NCBI RefSeq assembly: GCF_039680535.1
Contig: NZ_JBDKSS010000005.1
Coordinates: 186,001 to 250,000 of the forward strand
DNA from: Parvibaculum sp039680535
GTDB lineage: Bacteria; Pseudomonadota; Alphaproteobacteria; Parvibaculales; Parvibaculaceae
Direction of reading: 5' to 3'
Length of the DNA stretch: 64,000 nt
Positions within the stretch are counted from its first letter, which is position 1, and each line of letters opens with the position of its first letter. Below are positions 33,662-42,795 of the stretch, one piece after another. The notes below the pieces were generated by a model. The model was not told the origin of the DNA. It searched no databases and saw only the letters and a list, made by a program, of their open reading frames with translations. The translations under genes and the position numbers were made by a program.

Positions 33662-34741
33662 TCAGGTGCGGGTGGCGAGCTTCACACCCTGCATTTCACC
33701 CATGCGAGTCCCGGTCTGGATCGAGTCCTTGAGGTTCGCCCCGCGAAGGTCCGCGCCCCGGAGGTCGGCGCGGGTCAGGTCGGCACGGATCAGGATGGCA
33801 TCGCGGAAATCGGCGGCGGCAAGGATCGCGCCCTGAAACGACACGTCGGCCAGGATCGCCCCCTTGAAGACGGCACTGGCAAGCACCGACCGGGAAAAAT
33901 CGGTCCGCGACAGGTCCATGTTCGAGAAGTCCGCCCGCTCGCCCTGACGCTGGCTGGTCTGAATCCAGACAAGGTGGCTTTCGAGCATGCGCTTCAGCCG
34001 GTCGGGGCCGGGCGCACGGCGCGCCTTGGTCGCCCGCATCATGTCGCCATGCGCGGAGGTGACCTCATCCATGATGGCGCGGCGGAAATCGGCGTCCGAA
34101 AGGTTCGCGCCGGCGAGATTGACGTCGCTGAGTTCGGCGCCGGCGAAATTCGCGCCCCGGAGATCGGCGCCCTTCAGATTGACGCCGGTGAGCGAGGCGC
34201 CTTCGAAGTCGGCGTCCAGGAGCTTGCAGTCGGTGAGCCGGGTTCCGCGCATGATCGCATTGCGGAAGGTCGAGTGCTCACGATTGGTCTTGATCTGATT
34301 GCCCGCGCGAATGACCACGCCGCGACGCAGATCCGCCCCTTCGAGGCGGGCATCCGTCATCTCGGCATTCTCGAAACAGGCGCCACGCAGATCGGCCTGC
34401 CCGAAATCGGCGCGCGTCAGGTTCGCGCCGTCGAAATTGGCGCTGAAGAGATTGGCGCCCTGAAAGCGCGCATCCTCGAGATTGGCGTTTTCGAAACTGC
34501 AGGCGATGAAATGGGCATGCGAGAAGTTCAGGCCGCGCAGGTCGAGCCCGGACAGGTCGCAGTCTTTCATGACCACGCACCAGCCGTTGGGAATGCCCTT
34601 GAGATAGCGCAGGTTGAGCTCGGCGAGCTTCTTTACCGCCTCGATCGTAATGCGGCGGCCGACAATTGCCTGAGGATCGCGGCCGACATCAACCTGCATC
34701 CGGGCCTCGCCTGCACGGCGGGGCGGCGTTTCTTCTGACAT
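33662..34741 (-). CDS. Pentapeptide-repeat protein
   Basis: A 359-residue protein made largely of A(D/N)Lxx pentapeptide repeats, which fold into a right-handed quadrilateral beta-helix. Two repeat blocks are visible, about 70-230 and 275-350, split by a helical, repeat-free segment (about 230-270: EVTSAHGDMMRATKARRAPGPDRL). The N-terminal 60 residues are not repeats and contain VGRRITIEAVKKLAELNLRYLKG. Functions in the family vary, including gyrase protection; nothing here decides. It interrupts the usual hisF-hisE adjacency. Confidence 0.9.
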   Translation of the reverse strand: MSEETPPRRAGEARMQVDVGRDPQAIVGRRITIEAVKKLAELNLRYLKGIPNGWCVVMKDCDLSGLDLRGLNFSHAHFIACSFENANLEDARFQGANLFSANFDGANLTRADFGQADLRGACFENAEMTDARLEGADLRRGVVIRAGNQIKTNREHSTFRNAIMRGTRLTDCKLLDADFEGASLTGVNLKGADLRGANFAGAELSDVNLAGANLSDADFRRAIMDEVTSAHGDMMRATKARRAPGPDRLKRMLESHLVWIQTSQRQGERADFSNMDLSRTDFSRSVLASAVFKGAILADVSFQGAILAAADFRDAILIRADLTRADLRGADLRGANLKDSIQTGTRMGEMQGVKLATRT

Positions 34742-34865
34742 TTACGCAGCACTCCGAACACGGACTCGGGCCGCAACCGACCATCTCGCGGAATGCTATC
34801 TGACAATTGTTTCAAAATTCATTAAGGACGCGCTAAAGGGCCGCACCCCGCCGCATATCAGCGCT

Positions 34866-36395
34866 TCAGCGCCAGAAGGGCTCAATGTCGCGAAAATCCC
34901 GCCACAGCCCGACCGCCGACTGCCATTGCTTGCGGGCGCGCCGTTCGTGATAGGCGATGAGACGGGCGCCCGGAGCGGAGAGGGAAGGCCGCAGGCCCGT
35001 CAACTCTTCGGTGAGCTTGCGGGCGGACTCAAAGTCGTTCAGGGCGCCGAACACATCCTGCAATTCCGACAGCGCATGAAGATAGCTGCGCGTATCGGGC
35101 CGGCGATATAGCGAGGCGAAGAAGCTCAGCGTGTAGCGCAGCTTCTTCAAGCGCTTGCGGAGGTCGTGACGCTCATCGACGCTGAGCTCGTCGATGCGCC
35201 GGCCAAGCCTGCTCGCGTCCTTCAGATATTTGTCGAGCGCCTTCGGAGCGAATTCGAAGAGCGGCGCCTCGAACCGCGAGGCATCGCCGCCATCCTCGCG
35301 CCAGCCGCGCTCATCCACGTAAAGGGCAAGGCGCAGCACAAAGGAACTCATGCGCGCCGAACGCAGCGCGGCGCGAGCGCCGGACCAGGCGCGCTTGCGC
35401 TGCTTCTCTGCCGCCTCACGCAAGGCCGCGATCTGCTTGTCGCCGGGCTCTTCCTTTTCGAGCGGCGCGAGAATGGTCGTGATGAAGACGTCGAAATCGC
35501 GGGCACGGCCGATGGCGGTCGCAAGCCATTTCGCATCGCGCGAAAGCTGCTGCGCGGTCTCGTCCTTCATCACCTTGCGGAAGGCGGCGAAGGCCGAGCG
35601 CATGCGGCGGAGCGCGACGCGCATCTGATGCAGCGCCTCGGTCGAGGCATGTTCAATTGCGACGGCCTCGTTCAGAAGAAGATGCGTGAGGCATTGGCCC
35701 AGGATCGTCGCATAGGCATCTTCGACATCGATGGTGCGATCGAAGGAAACCGTCTCCGCACGGATCGCGCCGGGCTTTTCATTGCCCGCAAGAGTGACGC
35801 CCCGCTCGGCCTTGCTCCGCAATCCCACGCGAAGCGGCACCATGTCGGCGAGTTCGAGCGCCAGACGATAGAGGCTCGACGGATCGCCGCGCTTCAGTTC
35901 GAGCTCGACTTCGCTGACCCGCGCCTCGCGCCCATTCGCGCGCAACACGCCGCGGTCGATCGCGAACTCGATCTCGTCGCCATCCGGCGTCATGAGCTGG
36001 CGAGCGGTGCGATGAATATCCGACATCAGACGGGGCGCAATCGGCGCGCCGTTGGCCGCCGCGCGGATACGTGCCTTCATGTCCGCAGGCAGGCGATTGA
36101 GGTCCGGGCCTTCCTCGTCGCTTCCGAGCTGCACTTCCCATTCGCCGCGATCGCTCGCCAGACCGTTACCGTCGCTTTCGGTCTTGAGCGTCTGGATGCG
36201 CTTGCCGCCCGCCTCGCGCACGCGAAGCGCAAGGCCGCTCTTCATCAGCGCGAAATCTTCCGTATCGAAATAGGTGGAGCGCAGCGTCTTTTCGCTGGCG
36301 CGCCCACGCTTCAGGCGGGCGAGGATCGGCGCGCGGGAGACACGATCGAGGGCTTCCGGCTCACATTCGAGCTTGAGCTCAATCTCGCGATTCAT
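34866..36395 (-). CDS. CYTH-CHAD domain protein
   Basis: A 509-residue protein with an N-terminal CYTH (triphosphate tunnel metalloenzyme) domain, about 1-200, and a C-terminal CHAD domain, about 215-505. The CYTH signature ExExK is E4, E6 and K8 in REIELKLE. The CHAD domain has conserved histidines and basic residues (LHQMRVALRRMRSAF; ERHDLRKRLKKLRYTLSFF; LQDVFGALNDFESA). CHAD domains bind inorganic polyphosphate, and CYTH domains hydrolyse triphosphates, so a polyphosphate-related role is likely but unproven. Confidence 0.93.
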   Translation of the reverse strand: MNREIELKLECEPEALDRVSRAPILARLKRGRASEKTLRSTYFDTEDFALMKSGLALRVREAGGKRIQTLKTESDGNGLASDRGEWEVQLGSDEEGPDLNRLPADMKARIRAAANGAPIAPRLMSDIHRTARQLMTPDGDEIEFAIDRGVLRANGREARVSEVELELKRGDPSSLYRLALELADMVPLRVGLRSKAERGVTLAGNEKPGAIRAETVSFDRTIDVEDAYATILGQCLTHLLLNEAVAIEHASTEALHQMRVALRRMRSAFAAFRKVMKDETAQQLSRDAKWLATAIGRARDFDVFITTILAPLEKEEPGDKQIAALREAAEKQRKRAWSGARAALRSARMSSFVLRLALYVDERGWREDGGDASRFEAPLFEFAPKALDKYLKDASRLGRRIDELSVDERHDLRKRLKKLRYTLSFFASLYRRPDTRSYLHALSELQDVFGALNDFESARKLTEELTGLRPSLSAPGARLIAYHERRARKQWQSAVGLWRDFRDIEPFWR

Positions 36396-36646
36396 TCTGA
36401 GGCCTCACGGACAGGGTGCGTGTCGACGGACCCTCGAAGGGTCTGTCGCTTGGTCGATCGGGCATACGGCATCGCGCATTCTCGCTGAACCAGGGCACTC
36501 GGGCTAATTATTCTGCTTGGAATCCGCAAGACTCGCAAATGGCACATGCTGCGCCCCAACGCCGCTGTGTCACAGCCGCACAGGCGCCGGGATCGCGAGC
36601 CCCCGGAGCGCGAACCCCCAGAGCACATACCATTGTCACATCTGGA
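36396..36646. other. Gap between hisF and the CYTH-CHAD gene
   Basis: This 251-base stretch on the downstream side of hisF carries no supportable gene. It contains GACGGACCC (36425-36433) pairing with GGGTCTGTC (36439-36447; one G-U pair) around TCGAA, 30 bases upstream of the CYTH-CHAD start. Nothing else was recognised. Confidence 0.45.
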
Positions 36647-37408
36647 TCAGAGGCGCATCGGGATGCCGGCCGCCGCCATATGAGCCTTGGCCTCGCCGAT
36701 CGTGTACTCGCCGAAATGGAAGATCGAGGCGGCCAGCACGGCGCTCGCATGGCCTTCGCGGATACCGGCGACCAGATGGTCGAGATTTCCGACGCCGCCC
36801 GAGGCGATCACGGGAATTGTGACAGCGTCCGAAACCGAGCGTGTGAGCGGGATATCGAAGCCCGCCTTCGATCCGTCGCGGTCCATCGAGGTCAGAAGGA
36901 TCTCGCCCGCGCCGAGGCTTGCAACCCTCTGCGCGTATTCGATGGCATCGATGCCGGTGCGGTTGCGGCCGCCATGGGTGAAGATTTCCCACTTGCCGGG
37001 CGCGACCTGCTTGGCGTCGATGGCGACGACAATACACTGGTTGCCGAATTTTTCGGCGGCGGCGCGGACGAATTCAGGATCGTTCACCGCCGCTGTGTTG
37101 ATCGAAACCTTGTCGGCGCCTGCGAGGAGGAGCTTTCGCACATCCTCGATGGTACGCACCCCGCCGCCGACCGTGAGCGGCATGAAGCACTGCTCGGCAG
37201 TGCGGGCAACGACGTCGAAAATGATCGCGCGTTCTTCGTGGCTCGCCGTGATGTCGAGGAAGCAGAGTTCATCCGCACCCGCCGCATCGTAAGCGCGCGC
37301 CGCTTCCACCGGGTCGCCCGCGTCGCGCAGATCGACGAAGTTCACGCCCTTGACGACGCGGCCGTCCTTGACGTCGAGACAGGGGATTACGCGCGCCTTG
37401 AGCGTCAT
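36647..37408 (-). CDS. hisF: Imidazole glycerol phosphate synthase, cyclase subunit
   Basis: A 253-residue TIM barrel that, with HisH, makes imidazole glycerol phosphate and AICAR in histidine synthesis. Catalytic Asp12 lies in CLDVKDGRVVKG; the other catalytic Asp is in LLTSMDRDGSKAGFD. Phosphate loops VGGGVRTIED and IASGGVGN are present. It overlaps hisA by four bases (ATGA). Confidence 0.99.
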   Translation of the reverse strand: MTLKARVIPCLDVKDGRVVKGVNFVDLRDAGDPVEAARAYDAAGADELCFLDITASHEERAIIFDVVARTAEQCFMPLTVGGGVRTIEDVRKLLLAGADKVSINTAAVNDPEFVRAAAEKFGNQCIVVAIDAKQVAPGKWEIFTHGGRNRTGIDAIEYAQRVASLGAGEILLTSMDRDGSKAGFDIPLTRSVSDAVTIPVIASGGVGNLDHLVAGIREGHASAVLAASIFHFGEYTIGEAKAHMAAAGIPMRL

Positions 37409-38136
37409 GCGGCACCCTTGAGCAATGCGATCGCCTCTTTCGGATCGAGGCGGCCGTCATAAAGGGCGCGGCCCGAAATCGCGCCTTCGAGGCCCTTGCA
37501 GTTCGCCGCGATGAGGGCGCGGATATCCTCGATGGAGGAAAGACCGCCCGAAGCGATGACCGGGATCGAGATCGCATTCGCCAGCGCGACCGTCGCTTCG
37601 ATGTTCAATCCGCCCAGGACGCCGTCGCGGTCGATGTCCGTGTAGATGATGGCGGCAACGCCCGCATCCTCGAAGCGCCGCGCCATGTCGAGCACGGTGA
37701 GATCGGAGACTTCCGCCCAGCCTTCGGTGGCGACGCGACCGCCCTTGGCGTCGAGACCGACGGCAATGCGGCCCGGAAACTTGCGGCAGGCTTCGATGAC
37801 GAGGCCGGGGTTCTTCACCGCCGCCGTGCCGATGATGACGCGGCGGATGCCCTTATCGAGCCACATCTCGATGGTGGCGAGATCGCGGATGCCGCCGCCG
37901 AGCTGTGCCGGAATGCTGATCGCCTTGAGGATCGCCTCGACCGCGCCGGCATTGACCGGATGGCCCGCAAAGGCGCCGTTGAGATCGACGAGATGGATAT
38001 ATTCGAAGCCCGCCTGCTCGAAGGCGCGGGCCTGCGCGGCCGGATCGTCGTTGAAGACGGTGGCCTCTTCCATCAGGCCGCGCACGAGGCGCACGCATTG
38101 CCCGTCTTTGAGGTCGATGGCGGGAAAGAGGATCAT
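37405..38136 (-). CDS. hisA: ProFAR isomerase HisA
   Basis: A 243-residue TIM-barrel isomerase for the fourth step of histidine synthesis, opening the ribose ring of ProFAR. Catalytic Asp8 is in FPAIDLKDGQCVRL, and phosphate loops LGGGIRDLAT and ASGGLSSIED are visible. I chose the ATG at 38136, which overlaps the hisH stop by four bases; the in-frame start at 38145 would overlap further. Confidence 0.98.
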   Translation of the reverse strand: MILFPAIDLKDGQCVRLVRGLMEEATVFNDDPAAQARAFEQAGFEYIHLVDLNGAFAGHPVNAGAVEAILKAISIPAQLGGGIRDLATIEMWLDKGIRRVIIGTAAVKNPGLVIEACRKFPGRIAVGLDAKGGRVATEGWAEVSDLTVLDMARRFEDAGVAAIIYTDIDRDGVLGGLNIEATVALANAISIPVIASGGLSSIEDIRALIAANCKGLEGAISGRALYDGRLDPKEAIALLKGAA

Positions 38137-38783
38137 GGACGCCACTTCAAAAAATTGCCGATGAGAGCGAGACCGAGCGCCTGGCTCTTCTCGGGATGGA
38201 ATTGCGTGCCCGCCATATTCTCCTTCGCGACCATGGCCGTGACCGGCCCGCCGTAGTCGGCGCGCGCGACCACATCTTCCTCATGCGCGGCGACGAGGGA
38301 ATATGAGTGGACGAAATAGGCATGCAGCCCATTGTCGCCGGTCGGTATGCCGTCGAGCAGGGCGTGGGGACGGAGCGCCGTGATGGTGTTCCAGCCCATA
38401 TGCGGGATCTTGAGTTCGGGATCGAGCGGCTTCATCAGCGTCACATCGCCTTCGATCCAGCCGAAGCCGTTGTGGATGCCATGTTCGAGGCCGCGCGTCG
38501 CCATGAGCTGCATGCCGACGCAGATGCCGAGGAAGGGGCGCGCATCGCGGCGCACGACGTCTTCCAGCGTCTCGATCATGCCGGGGATGGCGTCGAGGCC
38601 GGCGCGGCAATCGCCGAAGGCGCCGACGCCGGGCAGCACGACGCGGTCGGCGCTTCGCACATCGCCCGGATTGCCGCTGACGAGAATGCGCGCATTGGTG
38701 CCCGTTTCGAGCGCGGCGCGCTCAAAGGCCTTGGCGGCGGAGCGCAGATTGCCTGAACCGTAGTCGATGATCGTGACGAGCAT
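38133..38783 (-). CDS. hisH: Imidazole glycerol phosphate synthase, glutaminase subunit
   Basis: A 216-residue class I glutamine amidotransferase that feeds ammonia to HisF. The catalytic triad is Cys88 (FLGICVGMQLM), His196 and Glu198 (GTQFHPEKS). The frame is open upstream to 39083; the ATG at 38783 gives the family start MLVTIIDYGSGNLRS. It lies two bases after the DUF2628 gene stop codon. Confidence 0.98.
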   Translation of the reverse strand: MLVTIIDYGSGNLRSAAKAFERAALETGTNARILVSGNPGDVRSADRVVLPGVGAFGDCRAGLDAIPGMIETLEDVVRRDARPFLGICVGMQLMATRGLEHGIHNGFGWIEGDVTLMKPLDPELKIPHMGWNTITALRPHALLDGIPTGDNGLHAYFVHSYSLVAAHEEDVVARADYGGPVTAMVAKENMAGTQFHPEKSQALGLALIGNFLKWRP

Positions 38784-38785
38784 GG

Positions 38786-39301
38786 TCAGCCCCCCGCCTT
38801 TGGAAAGAGACCGAGTACGCCGTGATCGTCGCCTGCGGGGCGGCGCGGCCAGACTGCGCCGGGCATAAGCGGCGGCAGCGTCGCGACATGGTCGGCGGTC
38901 CTCACGGGCGTGGAGGTCGAAACGATGGAAGGCCCGGACCAGCGGCGGAAGAAATCGCGCTCGGCCTCGATCAGATTGCGGCCGCTGGCGACGGCAATTT
39001 CGCGCGCGCCCCGGCGCGAGAGCGACCAGCGGCGGATCTCGTTCGCTTCCCCGGCATAGAGGAACTGGAAGGCGAGGAAGCAAACGGAACCGCTCTCGGG
39101 ACCGAGCCCCGCCAGCCAGGTGACGACCAGCAGCGCAAGTGCGGCCACGAGATAAATCGCCACCGCCAGCCAGGACCGGTAATAGGCAAGCCAGAGCGGC
39201 CCGAGCAGGAGGGCCGTCCAGGAGAAGCCTTCATGCACGAATTCAAGGCCATCGCCATTCGCGGTGGCGCCGCTCATTTCGTGCACGGTGTAGAGACGCA
39301 T
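38786..39301 (-). CDS. DUF2628 membrane protein within the his operon
   Basis: A 171-residue protein matching DUF2628: MRLYTVHE start, a hydrophobic segment with EGFSWTALLLGPLWLAYYRSW and two or three helices (about 25-85), and a polar C-terminus. The family is repeatedly found between hisB and hisH in alphaproteobacteria, but no function is established. It ends two bases before hisH, so the two are probably translated from the same message. Whether it takes part in histidine synthesis or only rides the operon is unknown. Confidence 0.85.
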   Translation of the reverse strand: MRLYTVHEMSGATANGDGLEFVHEGFSWTALLLGPLWLAYYRSWLAVAIYLVAALALLVVTWLAGLGPESGSVCFLAFQFLYAGEANEIRRWSLSRRGAREIAVASGRNLIEAERDFFRRWSGPSIVSTSTPVRTADHVATLPPLMPGAVWPRRPAGDDHGVLGLFPKAGG

Positions 39302-39425
39302 GGGGCCATGTCCTTCGGCCCGAACCGGCCTTGGGCCAGGGCGGGGGCCAAGTCGGGCGTTTCGGGCTCTATCTAGGCCAGACGGCGGGAAATTGCCAGC
39401 CTTTGAGGGCGGATGCCCGGCAGCA

Positions 39426-40037
39426 TCAGCTGCCGAGCTTGCCCTTGGTCGAGGGGATGCGGTTGGCGGCGCGGGGATCGATCTCGATCGCGTCGCGCAG
39501 CGCACGGGCCAGGCCCTTGAAGCAGGATTCCACGATGTGGTGGTTGTTCTCGCCGTACATGTTCTCGATGTGCAGCGTGATGCCCGCATTCTGGGCGAAG
39601 GCCTGGAACCACTCCTTGAAGAGTTCCGTATCCATTTCGCCAAGCTTCGGCTTCGAGAAATTGACCTTCCAGACGAGATAGGGCCGCTGCGACACGTCGA
39701 TGGAGACGCGCGTGCAGGTCTCGTCCATCGGGATGATGGCCGTTGCATAGCGGCGGATTCCCTTGAAATCGCCCAGCGCCTGACGAACGGCCTCGCCGAT
39801 GACGATGCCTGTGTCTTCCGTCGTGTGGTGGAAGTCGATGTGCAGGTCGCCCGTGGCGCGCACCTTCAGGTCGATCAGCGAATGGCGCGACAGCTGTTCC
39901 AGCATGTGATCGAGGAAGCCGATCCCCGTATCGACGTCATATTCGCCCGAGCCGTCGAGATCGAGAGAGACGAAAATTTCCGTCTCCTTCGTCTTGCGCT
40001 CGATCGTGGCCACGCGGCCTTCGCTATCGTCCATCAT
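39426..40037 (-). CDS. hisB: Imidazoleglycerol-phosphate dehydratase
   Basis: A 203-residue manganese enzyme for the sixth step of histidine synthesis. Metal-binding His motifs DHMLEQLSRHS, DFHHTTED and GENNHHIVES are all present; the protein lacks the phosphatase domain fused in enterobacteria, as expected here. It begins the his transcript, divergent from hslV. A 124-base gap separates it from the DUF2628 gene. Confidence 0.98.
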   Translation of the reverse strand: MMDDSEGRVATIERKTKETEIFVSLDLDGSGEYDVDTGIGFLDHMLEQLSRHSLIDLKVRATGDLHIDFHHTTEDTGIVIGEAVRQALGDFKGIRRYATAIIPMDETCTRVSIDVSQRPYLVWKVNFSKPKLGEMDTELFKEWFQAFAQNAGITLHIENMYGENNHHIVESCFKGLARALRDAIEIDPRAANRIPSTKGKLGS

Positions 40038-40460
40038 GGGTATTCGCCCGGTTTCGCCAGAGGCTCCCGGAGTCGCGAGGCCCGGAAGACCGAAAACTGT
40101 TATAGGCCAGACTTTTACCAGCCGCGGGGCGGCTGAGCCAGCGTTAAGCCCAAATGACAGGAAATCAAGGACTTAGGCCGATTTCACAAGTATTGCGCAG
40201 GTAAAGGCCGGAATCTGCAAAGCAGATATAAGGATTGAAGCCTAAAAGACCAATTAGACAAGCCATTCATGCCTGAAGAGGCCCAGATAGCCGGGATCGC
40301 GACTATTCGATCTGGGCACACCAGGCTGAGCCCCGCCGTAAGTCGCAGACGGGCTTCGGCCGGCCCGCTTGACCCGGGCAGTCAAAATCTCCACATCTGG
40401 CTCTTCGGAAGCGCCGCCCTACGAGGGTTTGCGCGCAGTCACTTCATCGACGAGCCATTC
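40038..40460. promoter_or_regulatory. Divergent hisB/hslV control region
   Basis: This 423-base gap holds no supportable gene, although a frame is open from 40269 into hslV. GCCCAGAT (40281-40288) and ATCTGGGC (40310-40317) form a perfect 8-bp inverted repeat. CTTGACC at 40368-40374 with CTCCACATC about 14 bases later resembles a heat-shock promoter, weakly. No leader peptide with histidine codons was seen upstream of hisB. Confidence 0.4.
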
Positions 40461-41024
40461 ATGACCGATACGCATTCCTCGCCCTACGCCACCTGGCACG
40501 GCACGACGATCCTGACCGTCCGCAAGGGGGGCAAGGTGGTGATCGCCGGCGACGGGCAGGTCTCGATGGGCGACACGATCATGAAGGGCAATGCGCGGAA
40601 AGTCCGACCGCTGGGGTCAGGTAAGGTGATCGCGGGCTTCGCCGGCGCGACCGCTGACGCGATGACGCTTTTCGAGCGGCTCGAAGGGAAGCTCGAACAA
40701 TATCCGGGGCAGCTCACGCGCGCCTGCGTGGAGCTGGCCAAGGACTGGCGCACCGACCGCTTCCTCCGCCGCCTCGAAGCCCTGATGATCGTGGCCGACG
40801 CGCAGGCAAGCCTCGTGCTGACCGGCAATGGCGACGTGCTAGAGCCCGAGGGCGGCATCGTGGGCATCGGTTCGGGAGGAAACTACGCGCTTGCCGCCGC
40901 CCGGGCGCTCGCCGACACGGAGCTCAGCGCTGAGGAAATCGCCCGCAAGGCGCTGAGGATCGCCTCCGAGATCTGCGTCTACACCAACAACAACCTCACC
41001 GTGGAAATTCTCGACGCCGTCTGA
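40461..41024 (+). CDS. hslV: ATP-dependent protease subunit HslV
   Basis: A 187-residue proteasome-like peptidase subunit. The propeptide is removed before Thr15 to expose the catalytic N-terminal threonine of TTILTVRKGG. Other family segments are VIAGDGQVSMGDTIMKGNARKVR and GIGSGGNYALAAARAL. The frame is open to 40269 but the ATG at 40461 gives the correct propeptide length. It is followed after 32 bases by its ATPase partner hslU. Confidence 0.98.
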   Translation: MTDTHSSPYATWHGTTILTVRKGGKVVIAGDGQVSMGDTIMKGNARKVRPLGSGKVIAGFAGATADAMTLFERLEGKLEQYPGQLTRACVELAKDWRTDRFLRRLEALMIVADAQASLVLTGNGDVLEPEGGIVGIGSGGNYALAAARALADTELSAEEIARKALRIASEICVYTNNNLTVEILDAV

Positions 41025-41056
41025 GGCGCCTTTCGATCTGGAGCGCTACCCTGTCC

Positions 41057-42364
41057 ATGACCAGTTTCTCGCCGCGCGAAATCGTCTCCGAACTCGACCG
41101 CTATATTGTCGGCCAGAAGGATGCCAAGCGCGCCGTCGCCATTGCCCTTCGCAACCGCTGGCGCCGTCAGCAGCTTCCCGAAGACCTGCGCGAAGAAGTG
41201 CTGCCGAAGAACATCCTGATGATCGGGCCGACCGGCGTCGGCAAGACGGAGATCTCGCGCCGCCTCGCCAAGCTCGCCGAAGCACCCTTCATCAAGATCG
41301 AGGCGACGAAATTCACCGAGGTCGGCTATGTCGGCCGCGACGTGGAGCAGATCATCCGCGACCTCGTCGAAATCGGCATCGCAATGGTGCGCGAGAAAAA
41401 GCGCAAGGATGTGCAGGCGAAAGCCCATCTCGCCGCCGAAACCCGCGTTCTCGACGCACTGGTCGGCAAGGGCGCGAGCGAGGCAACGCGCGAGAGCTTC
41501 CGCCGCAAGCTGCGCACGGGCGAACTCGACGACAAGGAAATCGAGGTCGAGGTTGCCGATCAGGGCGGCGGAATGCCGAGCCTCGACATTCCGGGCATGC
41601 CGGGCGGTCAGGTCGGCATGATCAATCTCGGCGACCTCATGGGCAAAGCCTTCGGCAACCGGACCAGGCCCCGCAAGATGAGTATCCGCGACAGCTACGA
41701 AGTGCTGATCGCCGAGGAGTCGGACAAGCTGCTCGATCAGGACCAGCTGACGCAGGAAGCGATCCGCTCGGTCGAGCAGAACGGCATCGTGTTCCTCGAC
41801 GAGGTGGACAAGATCTGCGCCCGCTCCGAACGGCAGGGCGCGGATGTGAGCCGCGAAGGTGTGCAGCGCGATCTGCTGCCGCTGATCGAAGGCACGACCG
41901 TCTCGACCAAACATGGCGCGGTGAAGACCGATCACATCCTCTTTATCGCCTCAGGCGCCTTCCACATCGCCAAGCCCTCGGACCTGCTGCCGGAGCTTCA
42001 GGGCCGGTTGCCGATCCGCGTCGAGCTCCAGGCACTGACCCGCGACGACTTCAAGCGCATCCTCACCGAGCCCGAAGCGAGCCTCATCAAGCAATATGTG
42101 GCGCTGATGCTGACGGAGAATGTCACGCTCGACTTCACCGAGGACGGGATCGACGCCATTGCGACGGTCGCGGCGGAGGTGAATGCCTCGGTCGAGAATA
42201 TCGGCGCGCGCCGTCTTCACACGGTAATGGAGCGGGTGCTCGACGAGATTTCATTCGCGGCGACCGATCGCGGCGGGCAGACGGTGACGGTGGATGCCGC
42301 TTACGTCCATGAGCATATCGGCGACCTGTCGAAGAACACCGACCTGTCCAAGTTCATCCTCTGA
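41057..42364 (+). CDS. hslU: ATP-dependent protease ATPase subunit HslU
   Basis: A 435-residue AAA+ unfoldase that feeds substrates into HslV. Walker A GPTGVGKT is at 57-64, Walker B is IVFLDEVDKI, and the pore-loop GYVGRD follows IEATKFTEV. The inserted I-domain (about 110-240) and the C-terminus ending SKFIL, which docks into HslV, are intact. Confidence 0.99.
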   Translation: MTSFSPREIVSELDRYIVGQKDAKRAVAIALRNRWRRQQLPEDLREEVLPKNILMIGPTGVGKTEISRRLAKLAEAPFIKIEATKFTEVGYVGRDVEQIIRDLVEIGIAMVREKKRKDVQAKAHLAAETRVLDALVGKGASEATRESFRRKLRTGELDDKEIEVEVADQGGGMPSLDIPGMPGGQVGMINLGDLMGKAFGNRTRPRKMSIRDSYEVLIAEESDKLLDQDQLTQEAIRSVEQNGIVFLDEVDKICARSERQGADVSREGVQRDLLPLIEGTTVSTKHGAVKTDHILFIASGAFHIAKPSDLLPELQGRLPIRVELQALTRDDFKRILTEPEASLIKQYVALMLTENVTLDFTEDGIDAIATVAAEVNASVENIGARRLHTVMERVLDEISFAATDRGGQTVTVDAAYVHEHIGDLSKNTDLSKFIL

Positions 42365-42414
42365 TTTCGCCATCAGCGAATGACCGGCGACAAATCTGGT
42401 CGCGAGTGGCGTTT

Positions 42415-42795
42415 TCAGGACGATTTCGGCGCGTTGCGGCGGGGGCGCGGCGGCAGCGCCGCCATCAGCCGCTCGATCTCGGCGGGCGTCAGATGGGCGA
42501 TCTGCTCCGACAGGCGGTTGGCCAGTTCGGTCGCCGGGGGCGTCAGGCCTGCCGTGTCGATGACGATGCGCGGGTGGGAAAGCCGGGCAAGTCGCTCGAT
42601 TTCCTCCGCTTCATCCCAGATCACGTTGAAATAGCCGATGATCGACTGAACAAGCCGCCAGCTCGGACGTCCGCGACGGCCATGTTCCAGCGCCGAGAGA
42701 TAGGCGGGCGTGACACGAAGCGCCGCAGCCATGTCCTTCAGCGTCACCCCGCGAGCGGCGCGCAAATCGCGAAGCTTCTGGCCGAAGGGCGTCAT
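42415..42795 (-). CDS. XRE-family helix-turn-helix regulator
   Basis: A 126-residue protein with an N-terminal lambda-repressor-type HTH (about 4-62: FGQKLRDLRAARGVTLKDMAAALRVTPAYLSALEHGRRGRPS). The C-terminal half contains FNVIWDEAEEIERLARLSHPRIVIDTAGL and matches a common alphaproteobacterial HTH family without known target. It overlaps the Smr gene stop by four bases. It converges with hslU. Confidence 0.88.
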   Translation of the reverse strand: MTPFGQKLRDLRAARGVTLKDMAAALRVTPAYLSALEHGRRGRPSWRLVQSIIGYFNVIWDEAEEIERLARLSHPRIVIDTAGLTPPATELANRLSEQIAHLTPAEIERLMAALPPRPRRNAPKSS

